Positions 15,221-24,825 of a stretch of 64,000 nucleotides of DNA are shown piece by piece. The position numbers were made by a program, and so were the translations under genes. The notes under the pieces were generated by a model. It worked only from the letters and a program-made list of their open reading frames with translations. It was not told the DNA's origin and ran no database searches. The first letter of the stretch is position 1. The number at the start of each line of letters is the position of its first letter. The DNA is taken from positions 310,001 through 374,000 of the forward strand of contig SEBU01000005.1 of the NCBI GenBank assembly GCA_004173475.1, in the 5' to 3' direction. This DNA comes from Gammaproteobacteria bacterium (GTDB lineage Bacteria; Pseudomonadota; Gammaproteobacteria; Pseudomonadales; Cellvibrionaceae).

Positions 15221-17833
15221 CTATCCCGTATTACGCATACCTGCTGCGATACCCGCCATGGTTACTTTGAGCGCGCGCTCAAGATCGGGACTGATGACTT
15301 CGCTGCTGCGATGGCGTTTTAGCAATTCAGCCTGTAAGTAATTTAGCGGGTCAACGTAAGGCTTACGAACTTCCAATGATTGACGCAACAGAGGCTCATC
15401 TTTCAAAAGGATGTCTTGTTTTTTCAAAGAATTAATCAATGTTTCAAGAGCTTTCAAATCATCGCGCAATTGTTTGCCGAGGCCATGATATTCCGCTGGC
15501 ACTAATTGTTGTTCGTAGTAAGTACAAATGGGGCCATCAGCTTTACCGATTACCATCTCAAGTAAATCGAGGAAGCTGGAAAAGAACGGCCAGTTGGCAA
15601 CCATATCCGCAAGGGTTTTGGGTTCATGCTCCAGCGCATATTCAAGCGCTTGTCGCGCGCCCAACCAAGCAGGTAAGTTCAAACGCACCTGTGTCCACGC
15701 GAACACCCAAGGGATTGCGCGCAAACTTTCTACACCGCCAGTAGATTTACGTTTTGCGGGGCGACTACCCAGCGCCAACAGACTCAATTCTTGTTCTGGC
15801 GTGAGACTGCGAAAGTAAGGAACAAAGTGTTCATGACCACGCACAACACTACGGTAGGCCTGCAAACTTGATGCACCCATGCGTTCAATTAAATCTCGCC
15901 ATTCGGGTGCCGGCGCAGCGTGCGGAGACATGGTTGCACGCAAGGTAGCTACAACGTACGAAGACAAACTACTGAACGCTACGCGCGGCAAACCAAACTT
16001 GTAGCGAATCATTTCGCCTTGTTCAGTGACGCGAATGCGTCCATAAATAGAGCCCGGTGGTTGCGATGCCATGGCTTTTTCAACCGGGCCGCCACCACGA
16101 CCAACAGTACCGCCACGGCCATGGAACAGCACCAACGACACTTCATATTTATCTGCAAGCGCTACTAATTTTTCCTGTGCTTTATATTGCGCCCAAGTCG
16201 CAGAAAATTTACCCGCGTCTTTCGCGGAATCTGAATAACCAATCATGATGGTTTGGTCTTTAGCACTGTATTTTTGATACCAGTCCAGACTCCACAAACG
16301 ATCCATTACAATCGGCGCACGATCCAAATCATCGAGAGTTTCGAACAAAGGAACAATCGGCATATCCCATGTCATTCCGCATTCTTTTAACAGTAGCGCA
16401 ACTGCCAATACGTCCGACGGTTGTTGCGCCATGGAAATAACGTAGTGCGATAAAATTTCGCGCGGCTCGTTGGCGATCACACGGCAGGTGGCGAGCACTT
16501 CCGCCGTATCGTCACTCACTGGCCATTTGACAGGCATCAACGGACGCTTGCTGCCCAATTGCTCAAGTAGGAATGTTTGGCGTTGATCTTCAGGCCAGTG
16601 TGCATAGTCACCAAGTTCAAGATACGCCACTAATTCAGACACCGCTTTCACATGGCGCTCGCCATCTTGGCGAATATCTAAAGGCACCAGGTTGATACCG
16701 AAACAGTGAATCCGGCGGATGGTGTCCATTAATGGGCCGTTGGCAATATGCGGCAAACCCACATCATTCAGCGACTTGTAGCAAACCATTAGAGGCTCCA
16801 ACAAATCGTCACGGCTCACAATCAAGTCTTCCGGTGTTTCAACAATGCGACCTTGCAGGCGAGCTTCAGCCCATTCCAAAGTGGCCTGAATACGTTTGCG
16901 TAAAGTGTACATCGCATCGCGGTAAGGCGTAGTGCTCGGGTAGAGCTTGCGCAACTCATCCGTTGCTTCGCTCATACTCAGGTCGCCGCCCAAGCTGTAT
17001 ACATCGCGCGAGTAGAGTTCGGCCGCCATCCAGCGGCCTAACAATAAAACTTCTCGAGTGATTTTATGAGTGACGTTTGGGTTGCCGTCGCGATCGCCGC
17101 CCATCCATGAGAAGAATTTGAAAGGTTGAACATCGATAGGCAAAGGTTGGTCCAGATGGCGTTTGCTTACGCGATCAAGGTGGCGAATAAAATCGGGGAC
17201 GGCTTCCCACAAACTATTTTCGATAACGGCAAAGCCCCATTTGGCCTCGTCAATAGCGGTTGGGCGTGTGGTACGAATTTCATCCGTAGCCCAAATCTCT
17301 TCCACCAAACGGTGCAAGCGGCCACGCAACTTATCTTGCTCAAACGTTAAAAGACTAGCGTTTTGGCGATCAGCAAGTGTGTCTACAATCTGATCGTATT
17401 TACGAATCAAGGTACGACGAGTAACTTCTGTTGGGTGTGCGGTAAGCACTAACTCAATGCTCAATTCGCTGATCTTTTTGGCGAGTGCTTCTTTACCGTA
17501 TTTTTTGGAAAAATCAACGAGCATCGCTTGCAAGTTGTCATCGCGTTCAGACTCAGCGCTGGAAAAGTATTCCTGGTCAGCAATATTCGCAAGGTTTAGA
17601 AATTGGTTGAAGGCACGCACGATGGGCAGAATATCCGCATCATCCAACTCACCTAAGAGTTTTACCAAAGGCGCAGAATCGCCATTGTCCGCGCGAGTAA
17701 TCGCTTTACCGAGTTTACGAATACCCTCGACTTTAGCAAACAGGTCTTCGCCCTCATGGGCAAGAATTGTTTCACCCAAGAGTTCCCCTAGCAAACGAAC
17801 ATTTTCGCGTAGGGTTTCAGGCAGCTTTAGCAT
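15221..17833 (-). CDS. ppc: Phosphoenolpyruvate carboxylase
   Basis: Carboxylates phosphoenolpyruvate to oxaloacetate, refilling the citric acid cycle. 870 residues, normal length. Visible signatures are VLTAHPTEV with the catalytic His, the GYSDSAKDAG motif, FHGRGGTVGRGGGP, and the C-terminal MRNTG end. A longer frame reaches 17998, but GGAGAG lies 7 nt before the ATG at 17833 and the upstream residues look random. Monocistronic, ending at the shared terminator with intI. It marks the chromosomal boundary on the integrase side of the integron. Confidence 0.97.
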   Translation of the reverse strand: MLKLPETLRENVRLLGELLGETILAHEGEDLFAKVEGIRKLGKAITRADNGDSAPLVKLLGELDDADILPIVRAFNQFLNLANIADQEYFSSAESERDDNLQAMLVDFSKKYGKEALAKKISELSIELVLTAHPTEVTRRTLIRKYDQIVDTLADRQNASLLTFEQDKLRGRLHRLVEEIWATDEIRTTRPTAIDEAKWGFAVIENSLWEAVPDFIRHLDRVSKRHLDQPLPIDVQPFKFFSWMGGDRDGNPNVTHKITREVLLLGRWMAAELYSRDVYSLGGDLSMSEATDELRKLYPSTTPYRDAMYTLRKRIQATLEWAEARLQGRIVETPEDLIVSRDDLLEPLMVCYKSLNDVGLPHIANGPLMDTIRRIHCFGINLVPLDIRQDGERHVKAVSELVAYLELGDYAHWPEDQRQTFLLEQLGSKRPLMPVKWPVSDDTAEVLATCRVIANEPREILSHYVISMAQQPSDVLAVALLLKECGMTWDMPIVPLFETLDDLDRAPIVMDRLWSLDWYQKYSAKDQTIMIGYSDSAKDAGKFSATWAQYKAQEKLVALADKYEVSLVLFHGRGGTVGRGGGPVEKAMASQPPGSIYGRIRVTEQGEMIRYKFGLPRVAFSSLSSYVVATLRATMSPHAAPAPEWRDLIERMGASSLQAYRSVVRGHEHFVPYFRSLTPEQELSLLALGSRPAKRKSTGGVESLRAIPWVFAWTQVRLNLPAWLGARQALEYALEHEPKTLADMVANWPFFSSFLDLLEMVIGKADGPICTYYEQQLVPAEYHGLGKQLRDDLKALETLINSLKKQDILLKDEPLLRQSLEVRKPYVDPLNYLQAELLKRHRSSEVISPDLERALKVTMAGIAAGMRNTG

Positions 17834-18356
17834 CGGGCATCTCTCCAAAAAAATCAGGGGCCAACTAGATCGAGGGAATGGGTGAAGCTTCAAAACAGGG
17901 CGGCATTCTACGTCATCGCCCCTTGCTTGGGTAGAAATTACCCCTTGCGGCGGGGTAAAAGAATTGAAAAGCAGCAAGATGGCCCGTTTAGGTAGCAATC
18001 TAATAAGAGCGCAGCAGTAACTGTGCCAAAAACTGGGCTTATGTGCGGGTTTGGATGCTTACCAAGACGTTTGGGGCTCAAGCCATTCATGGATTTAGAA
18101 TTTTAAAATTGAAGATTACGATCGCCAGCGAACAGATTTTAATCCGTCGAGTTAAACGACTAATTCGCTGTTTAAATTTACGACGATGCGAGTAAAGCTC
18201 AAGAATTCAGGCTGGTTCGGGCGTTAACTAAGGCGTTTTACACACACTTATACACAGAGAATGTGGACAACTTTTACATCTCAACGAATGATAGAAAAAT
18301 GAGTAGATCCTATGATCTGTAAATAATATTCTTAAAATTCAAAGCTTAAAGAAGCT
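17834..18356. other. Intergenic region between ppc and the haem/propeller gene
   Basis: About 520 bp. Must hold the ppc promoter. It contains two DnaA-box-like nonamers in opposite orientation, TTATACACA (18248-18256) and TGTGGACAA (18262-18270). Nothing else was recognised. Confidence 0.4.
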
Positions 18357-18381
18357 ACCCGTCACCAAACAAGTGACGGGT
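18357..18381 (-). terminator. Hairpin after the haem/propeller gene
   Basis: ACCCGTCAC and GTGACGGGT form a perfect 9-bp stem with a 7-nt loop, about 20 bp past the stop codon on the - strand. The following T-run is weak (CTTCTTT), so it may act as a stabilising hairpin as well as a terminator. Confidence 0.6.
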
Positions 18382-18400
18382 ATCCTACAGTAGCAATTGA

Positions 18401-20110
18401 TTACAATCTGGCCCCTACAATGGTTTTGGTATTGGTGAAGTTTTCAATCGGCGTCCAGCCCGGGCATGAACTGCCACTGCAAACAGTGCCCGTGAAGCGC
18501 CACACAACGCCGCTGCTGTGCCGTTGCAGTAACCCATTAGATGATGCCGCGATCTCGCTAGCATTTGGATTGTTATCCAGCATCACCCAAGTTTGGCCGC
18601 TGCCTGAATAGCGCCAGATTTCGCCGTTGTAATGAAGCCGATATAAACTCGAGGAGCCTGCAACTACTTGTTTGGTGTTTGCATTGTCATAATCCACCAA
18701 TTGCCAACCATTACAAACGCTCGACGAACTACAAGGCGTGCCCGTGTATTTCCAAACAGCACCGGATTTTTGGTGCATATAAATGGAGGAACCGCCAGCG
18801 ACCAAATTGATGGTTCGAGAATCATTAGCAATCAACTGCCAACCGGGGCATGCGTTTCCTGAACAGGGAGTGCCAGTATATTTCCACACCGCTCCATTCT
18901 TATGCCGCTGATACAAGCTGCCGCCGGAAGCAACAATCTCAGTAGTTGCCGAATTATTGTCCAGCAATTGCCAGCCGGGGCAATTGCTTCCACTGCAGGG
19001 CGTTCCTGTGTAACGCCAAATAGCTCCGCTGTACCACATCTGGTAAGCAATTCCATTGCCCGAAACAATTTGCGATGTATTGGAGTTGTTATCAATCATT
19101 CGCCAACTTGGGCAGGAGTTCGTTTGGCTGCACTGCGCTCCCATAAATTCCCAAATCAAACCGGTATTGTGCATTTGGAATAATTTGGAGCCGGACGCTG
19201 CCACTTTAACGGTACTGGAATTGTTATCTAGCAGTGACCAATGTGGACAGCTACTGCCATTACAAGTCCCACCGCCCTCGCCATTAAACCCAAGGATTCC
19301 CCCATTAGTTTGGAGCGAATAAAACTGCCCGCTGATAGGGTTGAAATTGAAAGGCAAGTAACTTGCGAGGGTACCCGGTATCATCCAATGCTTGGTGAGC
19401 GCGTCACTTACAAATGAACTGTTTGGATTAAAGTGACAAAGGCCACCGCAACCTTCAACGCGACTGATTTGGCTATTTAAGCTGGCAAAGTCGAGCCCTA
19501 CCACAGAATAGGCTCCCTTTGGATTAAAACGTACCAGCCGACTTGAGTTAAACGCATCAGCGACATGTGGGGTCACAATATAAGGATCATTTACATGGCA
19601 GCGAATGCAGTTGATTCCTGCGGTGTTCGCCGGCGTGTCCCAAACCAACGAAGCACTGGAATCTTTAGGCCCTGGAATAGTTGGACCATCACTGGTGGAG
19701 TCCAAATTATTTTGGAAAAAGCAGGTTTTCCCGTTCTTCCGATTATGAACAATCATCGCAACATCGTGATAACGAGAATCAGCTGTGTTATCTACGCCCA
19801 CATATTTTCTACACACCCATACCGCTTTAACGTCTGCATTAGTAAAACTTTTTACACCGAGACGGGAGTTTGCAATACACCCTACCCCGCCTAAAAGCGC
19901 TTGGGCATCACAGGCAGCGCCAAATTTTGAAGTGGGCAGCAGGGTGCCAAGCGAGCAATCAAAACCAGTAATACTATTTGTCGGAAGCTCTAAATCGCTT
20001 TCGCATCGTGTCGTAAATTGCGTTAGGGTTTCGGCTACAGCGAAAAATGGTAACGCCGAGATAAGCAGTAGCAATGACCTTATAAAAGGCCGCAATGGAT
20101 AAATCTTCAT
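18401..20110 (-). CDS. Exported protein with c-type haem motif and seven-blade tectonin-like propeller
   Basis: 569 residues with a signal peptide (to about AVAE). The N-terminal half (about 25-265) has C-IR-CH, a standard CxxCH haem site, and later CGGLCH, which has three residues between the cysteines and would be an unusual haem site. The C-terminal half has seven repeats of about 45 residues with the core LYQ.H..G.IW.Y.GTPCSG..CPGWQ.LDNN, typical of tectonin/tachylectin-like propellers that bind glycans. Start set at ATG 20110 because GAGGG precedes it by 6 nt. Many Cys pairs in the blades suggest disulfides and location outside the cytoplasm. The role is unknown; perhaps an electron-carrying protein tethered to polysaccharide. 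Confidence 0.75.
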   Translation of the reverse strand: MKIYPLRPFIRSLLLLISALPFFAVAETLTQFTTRCESDLELPTNSITGFDCSLGTLLPTSKFGAACDAQALLGGVGCIANSRLGVKSFTNADVKAVWVCRKYVGVDNTADSRYHDVAMIVHNRKNGKTCFFQNNLDSTSDGPTIPGPKDSSASLVWDTPANTAGINCIRCHVNDPYIVTPHVADAFNSSRLVRFNPKGAYSVVGLDFASLNSQISRVEGCGGLCHFNPNSSFVSDALTKHWMIPGTLASYLPFNFNPISGQFYSLQTNGGILGFNGEGGGTCNGSSCPHWSLLDNNSSTVKVAASGSKLFQMHNTGLIWEFMGAQCSQTNSCPSWRMIDNNSNTSQIVSGNGIAYQMWYSGAIWRYTGTPCSGSNCPGWQLLDNNSATTEIVASGGSLYQRHKNGAVWKYTGTPCSGNACPGWQLIANDSRTINLVAGGSSIYMHQKSGAVWKYTGTPCSSSSVCNGWQLVDYDNANTKQVVAGSSSLYRLHYNGEIWRYSGSGQTWVMLDNNPNASEIAASSNGLLQRHSSGVVWRFTGTVCSGSSCPGWTPIENFTNTKTIVGARL

Positions 20111-20854
20111 TTCTTTCCCTCTCAATTAAGATTACCAACGGAAATAACATTCCAATAGCGGTGCCATTGAAATATCACACTAGACAACATTACTAACAGC
20201 GAACAGAAATAGTGGTCGCGCTAATTTCAAAACAGAATTAGCGAGAGATGTGTAAATAAGGTTTTAACACGCGATGAAACATTCCTCCTTGCATATCGGT
20301 TAGACTAGATTTTTACGAATGGGAAAATTAACAACTCACATGACAACGCTTTTATCCCTAAAATTGAAAATATTAAATGTTTGCTTTCAAAAATTTCATG
20401 GCAAAAAAATTGGAAACGCCCATAGCACTCATTAGGGACACACATTGAATCCACTAAAAAATATATAAAATTATTCGCACTGACAAGGGTAGATTTGTAA
20501 GTGATACTAGCCGAGTATTTCGTGTTGTAAAGCGAAAAAAGTCACTTACTCGTTCCTGGCACTTAAGCAGCATTTTAAAATAGTGATTTGCAGTAAAAAC
20601 AAAAATCCCTCTTTTTTTTCTGAATAACGCCGTCCAAAAAAATAGCTTTTACATTTCTGTTTGTTACAAAAATAAACACTGGAATGTGCAGGCAGTTTTA
20701 ACTTTCAATCAAAAATGTTATTTACCAATCATACTGCCAAGATGCTTTAAATGACCATCAATGAGAAAAATAATCATTAAGATCATTTCAAATATTCAGC
20801 AAATAAGGTAAATTCATTAACCTACTATCCTCATGTTAAATCACTAATTCGACA
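20111..20854. other. AT-rich intergenic region
   Basis: About 740 bp between divergent genes. It should hold both promoters. I found no gene, tRNA, repeat or strong hairpin; composition is clearly more AT-rich than the neighbours. Confidence 0.45.
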
Positions 20855-21544
20855 ATGCTAACGAACCGAAAATTACACACACATAGTGCAGACAATTTAG
20901 TTGTATTTGATTTTGAAACCACAGGACTGTCTCCAGATTTGGGTGATCGCAGTATTGAGATTGGTGCGGTATTAATCGAAGGAGGAAAAATAACGCAGCG
21001 CTTTCAGCAGCTAATGAACCCGGGAATTCGAATTCCCCTTTTCATAGAGAGTCTTACTGGAATCACTAATCGCATGATAGGTGATGCCCGCAACAACAAA
21101 GACGTGATGAATGATTTCTTGGAGTTTATTGGCAATCAAAATCTGGTCGCGCACAACGCTTCTTTCGACTCACGGTTTTTACGCGCAGAATTAAAGCGTA
21201 TTAAGAAATCTTTCACTGGCGAAATAGCGTGCAGCCTTTTAGCATCGCGACGATTGTTTCAACACGCACCTAATCATCAACTATCGACGCTGGCAGAATA
21301 CAAAAACCTGCCAACACAAGGAATTTTTCATCGCGCGCTTGCGGACGCTGAGGTCACCGCACATTTATGGCTCAGCCTGTTACACGAATTACAGGAACGG
21401 CACGATGTATCATCGCCGTCCTTTGCATTTATGACACAGCTTTGCAAAACACCAAAACATCAAATCACCCGCTTATTTCATAACTCCCGAAACAACCCGA
21501 ATCCATTACCCTTAGCTGCACTGGATCGAAACACATCGTGTTAA
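20855..21544 (+). CDS. DEDDh 3'-5' exonuclease, DnaQ/PolC-epsilon-like
   Basis: 229 residues. The exonuclease fold is complete: VVFDFETTGLSP (motif I, D and E), NLVAHNASFDSRFL (motif II) and HRALADAEVTAHL (motif III with His and Asp). It removes 3' nucleotides from DNA or RNA. It is not the replicative epsilon subunit by length of the tail and context, but a stand-alone relative such as those near DNA polymerase III epsilon-like exonucleases. The C-terminal 55 residues have no known domain. The ribosome site before the ATG is weak. The AI-2E transporter gene follows after 72 bp. Confidence 0.85.
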   Translation: MLTNRKLHTHSADNLVVFDFETTGLSPDLGDRSIEIGAVLIEGGKITQRFQQLMNPGIRIPLFIESLTGITNRMIGDARNNKDVMNDFLEFIGNQNLVAHNASFDSRFLRAELKRIKKSFTGEIACSLLASRRLFQHAPNHQLSTLAEYKNLPTQGIFHRALADAEVTAHLWLSLLHELQERHDVSSPSFAFMTQLCKTPKHQITRLFHNSRNNPNPLPLAALDRNTSC

Positions 21545-21616
21545 GCTGGCCGGGTGCCTTATTAGCGAATATCAATTATTATAAAACTATCCATATGCCC
21601 ACCTTGGTAAACGTCC

Positions 21617-22627
21617 ATGTTCGCGAACAATAAAATTACGTACCCGGAAATCGCCTCCTATGTGTTAATGGGCGGCGCGTTACTGGTAGTTCTTATGAAT
21701 GGATTGCTAGTGGCATTGCTGGCAGGTTTATTGGTTCACTCACTGGTAATAGTGTTGTCGCCAAAATTTGGCGAGCAAGTAGGCAAAGGCAGAGCGCGTA
21801 TTGTTTCTGTAAGCTTGATTGGAACATTAATAATTACTGTGTTAACTCTCGCGGTATGGGGAGCAATAACATTTTTCCAAAGTGAGGCGGGCAGCACGCA
21901 CGCAATGTTGCAAAAAATGGCAGATATTGTAGAAGCATCGCGCTCGCAGTGTCCTCAATGGGTATGTTCACATCTACCTGACAACACGGAAGAATTGCGC
22001 GAATTGATTACGAATTGGATGCGTGAACACGCACAAGAAGCTAAATCCCTGAGCACCGATGCCAGCCATACATTGGTGCGGATTTTACTTGGAATGATTA
22101 TTGGTGCGATGATTTCCCTTCACAGGCCTAATTCAGCTCTGAGCGCACCCCTTGCAGTCGCGTTGTTGGATCGCGTTAAAACACTTAGCCGTGCATTTAA
22201 AAAAATTGTATTTGCACAAGTAAAAATATCAGCGGTAAATACTTTAGCTACAGCTATTTATGTCCTGATTGTTTTACCGCTACTGGGTATTAATTTACCC
22301 ATGGCGAAGAGTCTTGTGGTAATTACTTTTGTTGTAGGTATGCTACCTATAGTTGGCAACATCATTTCTAATTCGATACTCGTCATAGTGGCGCTACCTT
22401 TCGGCCTCGCAGTAGCTGTATGGTCGTTAGTATTTTTGATTGTGTTGCATAAACTTGAATATTTTTTGAATGCAAAAATTATCGGCACTCAAATTCAAGC
22501 GCAAGCTTGGGAGCTACTGATTGCTATGTTAGTGATGGAATCCGTATTCGGCGTCGCAGGAGTTGTTGCTGCGCCGATTTTCTACGCTTACACCAAGCAG
22601 GAACTAATCAACAGACAACTCATTTAG
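21617..22627 (+). CDS. AI-2E family (PerM-like) transporter
   Basis: 336 residues, integral inner-membrane protein. Hydrophobic segments in the first 70 residues, a long soluble part (about 85-150, with SQCPQWVCSHLPDN), then several helices in the C-terminal half with the family's GMLPIVGNIISN segment at about 234-245. AI-2E proteins export small molecules or ions; the substrate here is not predictable. Same direction as the exonuclease gene upstream. Confidence 0.82.
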   Translation: MFANNKITYPEIASYVLMGGALLVVLMNGLLVALLAGLLVHSLVIVLSPKFGEQVGKGRARIVSVSLIGTLIITVLTLAVWGAITFFQSEAGSTHAMLQKMADIVEASRSQCPQWVCSHLPDNTEELRELITNWMREHAQEAKSLSTDASHTLVRILLGMIIGAMISLHRPNSALSAPLAVALLDRVKTLSRAFKKIVFAQVKISAVNTLATAIYVLIVLPLLGINLPMAKSLVVITFVVGMLPIVGNIISNSILVIVALPFGLAVAVWSLVFLIVLHKLEYFLNAKIIGTQIQAQAWELLIAMLVMESVFGVAGVVAAPIFYAYTKQELINRQLI

Positions 22628-22874
22628 TAACCGCCTGTAAAAATATTATTGGGTAGAGCTGAAAAAACGCTTTACCCATAATTAAAACGCTTTTATTAAA
22701 ATCTCCTTCCATTTCTATCCCGTAACGACTATTCAAGCACGAAAAACTTTAATCAATGAACTAGACGTCATCCGTTGCCACAGTGATGTTTAAGATAAGT
22801 AGCGTACAGATATCAGCGTATGAGTGCGATAGCTTCGTCTGTCCTCTATTTTCCCCCTATTTCAGGAGCTCACC
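22628..22874. other. Intergenic region before osmC
   Basis: 247 bp, probably with the osmC promoter. CAGGAG at about 22864 is the osmC ribosome site. No other signal seen. Confidence 0.4.
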
Positions 22875-23300
22875 ATGAAACGCTCAGCCCATGCAATTTG
22901 GAACGGTAATCTAAAACAAGGTACAGGAAAAATTTCCACACAGAGTGGCGCCTTGAGTGACGCCCAATACGGTTTTAATACTCGGTTTGAAAATGGGCCA
23001 GGAACAAATCCTGAAGAACTTATTGCTGCTGCGCATTCTGGTTGTTTTAGCATGGCACTTTCACTGCAACTCACCGAAGCGGGCTTCGAAGCCGATACTA
23101 TCAAAACCGTAGCTACCGTTAGTCTGGAGAAGGACGATTCAGGTTTTAGCATCACCGCAATTCATTTAGATTTGACGGCAAAAGTTCCAGGATTGGATGA
23201 TGCAAAATTTCAAGAACTCGCCAATAAAACCAAAACAGGTTGCCCTGTATCGAAGGTCCTCAATGCTGAGATAACCTTGGACGCAACACTGGAGAAATAA
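22875..23300 (+). CDS. osmC: OsmC-type organic hydroperoxide reductase
   Basis: 141 residues. Reduces organic peroxides using two cysteines, here C57 (AHSGCFSM) and C123 (TGCPVSK), at the positions expected for OsmC/Ohr. The N-terminus (HAIWNGNLKQGTG.IST) and the NPEELIAAAHSGCF motif are typical of OsmC rather than Ohr. Cytoplasmic. The stop codon touches the ATG of the next gene, so the two are likely co-transcribed. Confidence 0.93.
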   Translation: MKRSAHAIWNGNLKQGTGKISTQSGALSDAQYGFNTRFENGPGTNPEELIAAAHSGCFSMALSLQLTEAGFEADTIKTVATVSLEKDDSGFSITAIHLDLTAKVPGLDDAKFQELANKTKTGCPVSKVLNAEITLDATLEK

Positions 23301-24698
23301 ATGTTAAGTACTCATAGCATTTACACACAAAAGCGTTCACAGCTATTACGAACATCCCCGACATTATTTTTTATTATTTTTTCTAGTTTACTTTCTATAA
23401 GCGCGACCAGCTATGCTGACAGTGAACCTAAAGAAGTAGAGGTTGGCATAGGCCCAAATCCTACTTTGCCAGAACCGGATAAATCTCTTTTACCACAAGT
23501 CAACATCGCTCCTGAGCATGGTTGGCCAGAGGGCACCACTCCGACTGCCGCACCGGGTTTGAACGTGAATGCGTTTTCAATTGGACTCACTCATCCTCGT
23601 ACTCTACATGTGCTCCCCAATGGCGATGTTTTAGTTGCAGAAACCAATGGACCGGCCAAACGCGATGAAGACAGCGGCATCAAAGGCTGGTTCATGAAAA
23701 AAGTTATGAAGGCGGCTGGCGCCGGAATTCCGAGCCCGAATCGTATTAGTTTGCTGCGCGACTTGGACATGGATGGAATCGCCGAAACCAAAACAACTTT
23801 TTTACAAGGGCTTCACTCACCGTTTGGCATGGCATTAATTGGCAACAATTTTTACGTGGCCAATACGGATGCGATAGTGCGTTATCCCTATCGCACTGGC
23901 GATACGCAAATCACTGAAGCCGGAACGAAGCTGGCTGATCTTCCTGCGGGAGATATTAATCATCACTGGACCAAAGATTTAGTCGCAAGTCCCGATGGCA
24001 AATATCTTTATGTAAGTGTTGGTTCAAATAGCAACATTGCGGAAAATGGAATTGAAAATGAAAAAGGTCGTGCTGCCGTCCACGAAGTGGAAGTCGCCAC
24101 CGGTAAGTCACGAATTTTTGCAACAGGTTTACGCAACGCGAATGGGCTTACGTGGCAACCACAAAGCGGCGCATTGTGGGTTGTTGTAAATGAACGAGAT
24201 GAATTGGGAAATGATTTAGTCCCTGATTACATGACGTCTGTTCAAGATGGCGGATTTTATGGCTGGCCTTACAGTTATTTCGGGCAACATGTTGATGATC
24301 GTGTGAAGCCACAAAACCCGGATTTAGTGGCTAAGGCCTTAGCTCCAGATTACGCATTAGGTTCGCACACTGCCTCGTTAGGTCTAACATTTTATTCTGG
24401 CGATTTATTTCCAAAAAATTATTCGAATGGCGCTTTTATAGGGCAACATGGTTCGTGGAATCGCACGCCGCACAGCGGTTACAAAGTAATTTTCGTGCCT
24501 TTCGCAGATGGCAAGCCGTCAGGTCCACCACGCGATATTTTGACAGGCTTTTTGAGTGTCGATAAAAAAGCGTTTGGTCGCCCCGTGGGTGTGGCTGTTG
24601 ATAAAACAGGTGCTGTCTTGGTGGCAGACGACGTGGGGAATGCTGTGTGGCGAGTAACTCCTGCGAAAAAAGCAAAACAGATTACTGAGTTGCCGTGA
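23301..24698 (+). CDS. Exported PQQ-type sugar (L-sorbosone-like) dehydrogenase
   Basis: 465 residues with an N-terminal membrane/signal segment (about 20-40, ending TSYADSE). The rest is a six-bladed propeller: [75 protein letters not shown] and QHGSWNR are classical signatures of PQQ-dependent soluble sugar dehydrogenases. It would oxidise an aldose or sugar-derived substrate in the periplasm. Starts directly after the osmC stop, so translation is probably coupled. Substrate is not determined. Confidence 0.88.
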   Translation: MLSTHSIYTQKRSQLLRTSPTLFFIIFSSLLSISATSYADSEPKEVEVGIGPNPTLPEPDKSLLPQVNIAPEHGWPEGTTPTAAPGLNVNAFSIGLTHPRTLHVLPNGDVLVAETNGPAKRDEDSGIKGWFMKKVMKAAGAGIPSPNRISLLRDLDMDGIAETKTTFLQGLHSPFGMALIGNNFYVANTDAIVRYPYRTGDTQITEAGTKLADLPAGDINHHWTKDLVASPDGKYLYVSVGSNSNIAENGIENEKGRAAVHEVEVATGKSRIFATGLRNANGLTWQPQSGALWVVVNERDELGNDLVPDYMTSVQDGGFYGWPYSYFGQHVDDRVKPQNPDLVAKALAPDYALGSHTASLGLTFYSGDLFPKNYSNGAFIGQHGSWNRTPHSGYKVIFVPFADGKPSGPPRDILTGFLSVDKKAFGRPVGVAVDKTGAVLVADDVGNAVWRVTPAKKAKQITELP

Positions 24699-24762
24699 TG
24701 GTTGCGTAAATAAAAAAAAGTAAGCTCTTAAATATTTGTTGCATAAATCGAAAATAATTAAT

Positions 24763-24797
24763 AAAAAGCCCCGTCAATTTTTCTGACGGGGCTTTTT
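24763..24797. terminator. Bidirectional terminator
   Basis: AAAAAGCCCCGTCA and TGACGGGGCTTTTT form a perfect 14-bp stem between the convergent dehydrogenase and GH lipoprotein genes. Confidence 0.93.
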
Positions 24798-24825
24798 TAT
24801 TTTTATCTTAAACGACTATTTAGTT

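Noticed and set aside
15221..17998. Longer ppc start at 17998
   Set aside because: The extra 55 residues look random and a good ribosome site stands before the ATG at 17833.
18248..18270. Replication origin
   Set aside because: Only two DnaA-like boxes, no AT-rich unwinding element or dnaA/dnaN/gidA genes nearby.
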